Source: Hymenobacter profundi (lineage in GTDB: Bacteria > Bacteroidota > Bacteroidia > Cytophagales > Hymenobacteraceae). From it: a stretch of 35,847 bases of DNA. Below, in pieces: positions 33,735-35,847 of the stretch (its first letter is position 1; each line of letters starts with the position of its first letter). The translations under genes and the position numbers were made by a program. The stretch covers positions 1 to 35,847 of the forward strand of contig NZ_JAHWGL010000044.1 of assembly GCF_019334315.1 (NCBI RefSeq), in the 5' to 3' direction. The notes below the pieces were generated by a model that was given only the letters and a program-made list of their open reading frames with translations, was not told where the DNA came from and did no database searches.

Positions 33735-34941
33735 CGCCGAAGCCCCCACGGCTGCCGACGATTCTGCTTCCTATACCCTAGCCGATGCCCACGAGGCCTT
33801 CGTGCGCTACGAGCAGCCCGAGCCGCCGCGCTGGCGTGTGTACGGCCTGCACCTGCTGCTGTTTCTGGTTACGCTGGTGACTACCACGTTGGCCGGCATT
33901 ATGCTCACGCGCGGCGGGTTGGATTTCCTACCCCTCGACGTGTTCGGGCTGCGGGGCGAGGCCTTGCGCACAGAGCTGAGCCGGGGACTATGGTTTTCGG
34001 TGCCGTTTCTGGGCGTGCTCACGGTGCACGAGTTTGGGCACTACTTCACGGCGCGCTATAATCGGGTGCGCACTACCCTACCCTACTTCATTCCGTTTGT
34101 GCTGGGCATTGGCACGTTTGGGGCGGTTATTCGCATCAAAGACCGGATTTTCTCGCGCCGGGAGTATTTCGATATTGGCCTGGCCGGGCCGTTAGCGGGC
34201 TTCGTGGTGGCGGTGCCATTGCTGATGTACGGCTTCACGCATTTGCCACCGCTGGCAGATTATCTGTTTCAGATTCATCCGGAATACCAGCAGTTTGGAG
34301 CCGATTATGCGCGCCACGTGTACCCACCCGGTGCCCAAGGCATCACCTTTGGTAAGCCGCTGATCTACCAATGGCTGGAAACCTGGCTGGCCGATCCGGC
34401 GCGTTTGCCGCACCCGTATGAGTTGCTGCACTACCCGGTGTTGCTGGCGGGGGTGTTGTCGTTGTTCTTCACGGCGCTCAATCTCTTACCCATTGGGCAG
34501 CTCGATGGGGGGCACATTCTGTACGGTTTGTTGGGCTACCGGCGCTTCAACCGGCTGTCTACGGTGCTGTTCATCGGCTTTATTTTCTATGCCGGATTAG
34601 GAATTTTCTCCCTGCACTCTGACCGTGACACGTGGCTCTACGGCGGCGTGCCTTACGCGCTGTACCTATTTGTGGTATTTCGGAAGCTGCTGCCTACTCC
34701 CGCCCGCACGGTGTTGCTGGCGGCAGCCGTATGGTTTGGGCAGTTGGCCCTCACAGTGGCCCTACCCGGTGTGCTGGGCAACCCTGGCTGGCTGGTCTTC
34801 GGTCTGCTATTGGGTAGGCTAACGGGTGTGCACCACCCACCCGCTCCCGATGAAAGTCCGCTGTCGCCGGGTCGCAAGGTGCTGGGCTGGCTGATGCTGG
34901 CGATATTTGCACTGTGCTTCACTCCGGCACCGTTTCATTGA
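33709..34941 (+). CDS. site-2-protease-family (M50) membrane metalloprotease
   Basis: A 410-residue multi-pass protein. HEFGH (His107-His111) and NLLPIGQLDGGH (Asn258 to Asp266) are the paired zinc-ligand motifs of M50 site-2 proteases, and FDIGLAGPLAGF lies between them as expected. About seven to eight membrane segments are visible. The GTG start at 33709 overlaps the HAD gene; no ATG occurs before the first helix, so this or a nearby alternative start must be used. The N-terminal 40 residues are soluble and acidic. No PDZ domain is seen. The substrate is unknown. Confidence 0.88.
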   Translation: MPSPLPLPDAEAPTAADDSASYTLADAHEAFVRYEQPEPPRWRVYGLHLLLFLVTLVTTTLAGIMLTRGGLDFLPLDVFGLRGEALRTELSRGLWFSVPFLGVLTVHEFGHYFTARYNRVRTTLPYFIPFVLGIGTFGAVIRIKDRIFSRREYFDIGLAGPLAGFVVAVPLLMYGFTHLPPLADYLFQIHPEYQQFGADYARHVYPPGAQGITFGKPLIYQWLETWLADPARLPHPYELLHYPVLLAGVLSLFFTALNLLPIGQLDGGHILYGLLGYRRFNRLSTVLFIGFIFYAGLGIFSLHSDRDTWLYGGVPYALYLFVVFRKLLPTPARTVLLAAAVWFGQLALTVALPGVLGNPGWLVFGLLLGRLTGVHHPPAPDESPLSPGRKVLGWLMLAIFALCFTPAPFH

Positions 34942-34985
34942 TGAATAGTGAGTGATGAGTTTGTGCAGTTGTGAGTGAAGAAAGC

Positions 34986-35087
34986 CTGTCATCCTGCGCT
35001 TGCGAAGGACCTTATACCCGTAGAACGAGTCGTTGTTACGCCTGTTGTTCTCATGTGAGAAGGTCCTTCGCAAGCTCAGGATGACAG
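34986..35087. repeat. long inverted repeat of the GTCATCCTGAGC family
   Basis: Two 28-base arms (34986-35013 and 35060-35087) are inverted complements with one mismatch, separated by 46 bases. The arm begins CTGTCATCCTG and ends GAAGGACCTT. It occupies the gap between the M50 gene and the two-helix membrane protein gene. The same arm, in variant form, appears at both window ends. Confidence 0.9.
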
Positions 35088-35142
35088 ATGTATTTTCTAT
35101 TCACAAACTCACCGCCCACCACTCCCAACTTGCACCCACTGA

Positions 35143-35775
35143 ATGGTTTTAGAACAACGCTCGCTTTTCTCTACTACCCAACTTACGTTGCGTGCCCACG
35201 GCGTACACGTCAGCAAGCGCTCTGTCACTGGCGACGTGCTGCTGGAATTTGAAATGCCGTACGAAGAGGTATTGCCCGTGCGCGTGGAGAAGCGCCGCCC
35301 TACCCTGCCGCACCGCTGGCGCACGTGGCTGTTTGTATTAGGCTGGCTAGTGGTGAATGCGTTAGGCAGCTCCTACGTGCGCGACCGGCTGAGTCATAAC
35401 GTCTGGCTGGCCGCTACGGGCGGCGTATTGGTGCTGGGCTTGATGCTGTACGGCTGGAACACCTGGCGGCGCTATTTTGTGCTCGTTACGGCCCGCGCCC
35501 ACGTGGTGCTGTCCGATAGGTGGCGGCAACGCCGGGAGCTGCACCGCTTCGCCGACAAGCTGGAACAAACCACCAAGGCCTACCTTCGCCACCACTACGC
35601 CGACATCAACCCCCTGGGCCTAATTGAACCTCAATTACGCCGCCTGCATTGGCTCCGCGAGCTAGAAGTCATCACCGAAGCCGAAGCCCGCATCGGCACT
35701 GTGCGCCTCACCGGCCGCCACTCCGACACCATCCAAAGCATGGGCCAGGAACTGGAAGCGCCGTATGTGAACTAA
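35143..35775 (+). CDS. two-helix membrane protein of unknown function
   Basis: A 210-residue protein with two close transmembrane helices (about 61-79 and 88-105). The N-terminal 55 residues form a beta-rich soluble part (STTQLTLRAHGVHVSKRS, VLLEFEMPYEEVLPVRVE). After the helices comes a strand-rich stretch RRYFVLVTARAHVVLS and then a basic helical region (RQRRELHRFADKLEQTTKAYLRHH). The layout recalls PH-like or YcxB-like small membrane proteins, but I do not recognise a defined family. It lies between two repeat elements and has no close co-transcribed neighbour in the window. Confidence 0.75.
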   Translation: MVLEQRSLFSTTQLTLRAHGVHVSKRSVTGDVLLEFEMPYEEVLPVRVEKRRPTLPHRWRTWLFVLGWLVVNALGSSYVRDRLSHNVWLAATGGVLVLGLMLYGWNTWRRYFVLVTARAHVVLSDRWRQRRELHRFADKLEQTTKAYLRHHYADINPLGLIEPQLRRLHWLRELEVITEAEARIGTVRLTGRHSDTIQSMGQELEAPYVN

Positions 35776-35818
35776 GGGTGAAGTTGAGAATAGAGTGAGT
35801 AAGAGGTAAAAAAAGTGT

Positions 35819-35847
35819 CTGTCATCCTGAGCGGAGCGAAGGACCTT
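35819..35847. repeat. truncated arm of the GTCATCCTGAGC repeat
   Basis: CTGTCATCCTGAGCGGAGCG followed by AAGGACCTT matches the 34986-35013 arm closely and is cut by the window end. The other arm would lie outside. Confidence 0.75.

Noticed and set aside
1..35847. Prophage, insertion sequence or integrative element
   Set aside because: No transposase, integrase, capsid or terminase gene was seen. Only short palindromic repeats are present.

Overview
The window looks like a chromosomal segment of a Hymenobacter-like member of the Bacteroidota (Cytophagales). The reasons are a SusC/SusD pair, lipoproteins with Bacteroidota-style lipoboxes, a type IX secretion (T9SS) sorting domain, a GC content that looks to be in the mid-to-high 50s, and dispersed GTCATCCTGAGC-type intergenic palindromes. 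The genus is an inference; the phylum is well supported.

Positions 56-22053 (all minus strand) form a plant-polysaccharide locus. In transcription order, one unit runs susC, susD, a GH43 lipoprotein, and a GH43 endo-arabinanase carrying a ricin-type lectin domain and a T9SS tail. The next unit runs galM-like mutarotase, araB, araD, araA, a sodium:sugar symporter and a GH51 arabinofuranosidase. GH27 follows behind a terminator. Together these cover cleavage of arabinan at the surface, import, release of L-arabinose, and conversion through ribulose and ribulose-5-phosphate to xylulose-5-phosphate. The GH27 has Ile in place of an Asp that alpha-galactosidases use, which points to beta-L-arabinopyranosidase. 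Near-identical LacI-like operators (CACAAACGATTGTG) lie in front of susC and in front of the galM-ara unit, so the two units are probably one regulon. No regulator gene is in the window. A separate pair at the left end, fructokinase and GH32, handles fructans or sucrose and has a different LacI-like operator (TGAAACGTTTCA).

Positions 22473-25065 (plus strand) hold an overlapping pair: a DEDDh exonuclease with a C-terminal membrane anchor and a cNMP-binding/CBS/DUF294 nucleotidyltransferase-like protein. Its function is unknown and it is a good candidate for an undescribed signalling module. Positions 25138-26484 hold an unrecognised secreted protein. Positions 26670-30373 are a compact operon of porin, BCCT betaine/choline transporter and tandem universal stress protein.

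The right end (30389-35775) is mixed housekeeping and unknown genes: MarC-family protein, two M50-like membrane proteases, a small lipoprotein, a CAU tRNA, a HAD phosphatase and a two-helix membrane protein. Palindromic repeats sit at both window ends and between genes. The heptamer GGGTAGG/CCTACCC is strongly over-represented across the whole window, inside genes as well as between them.
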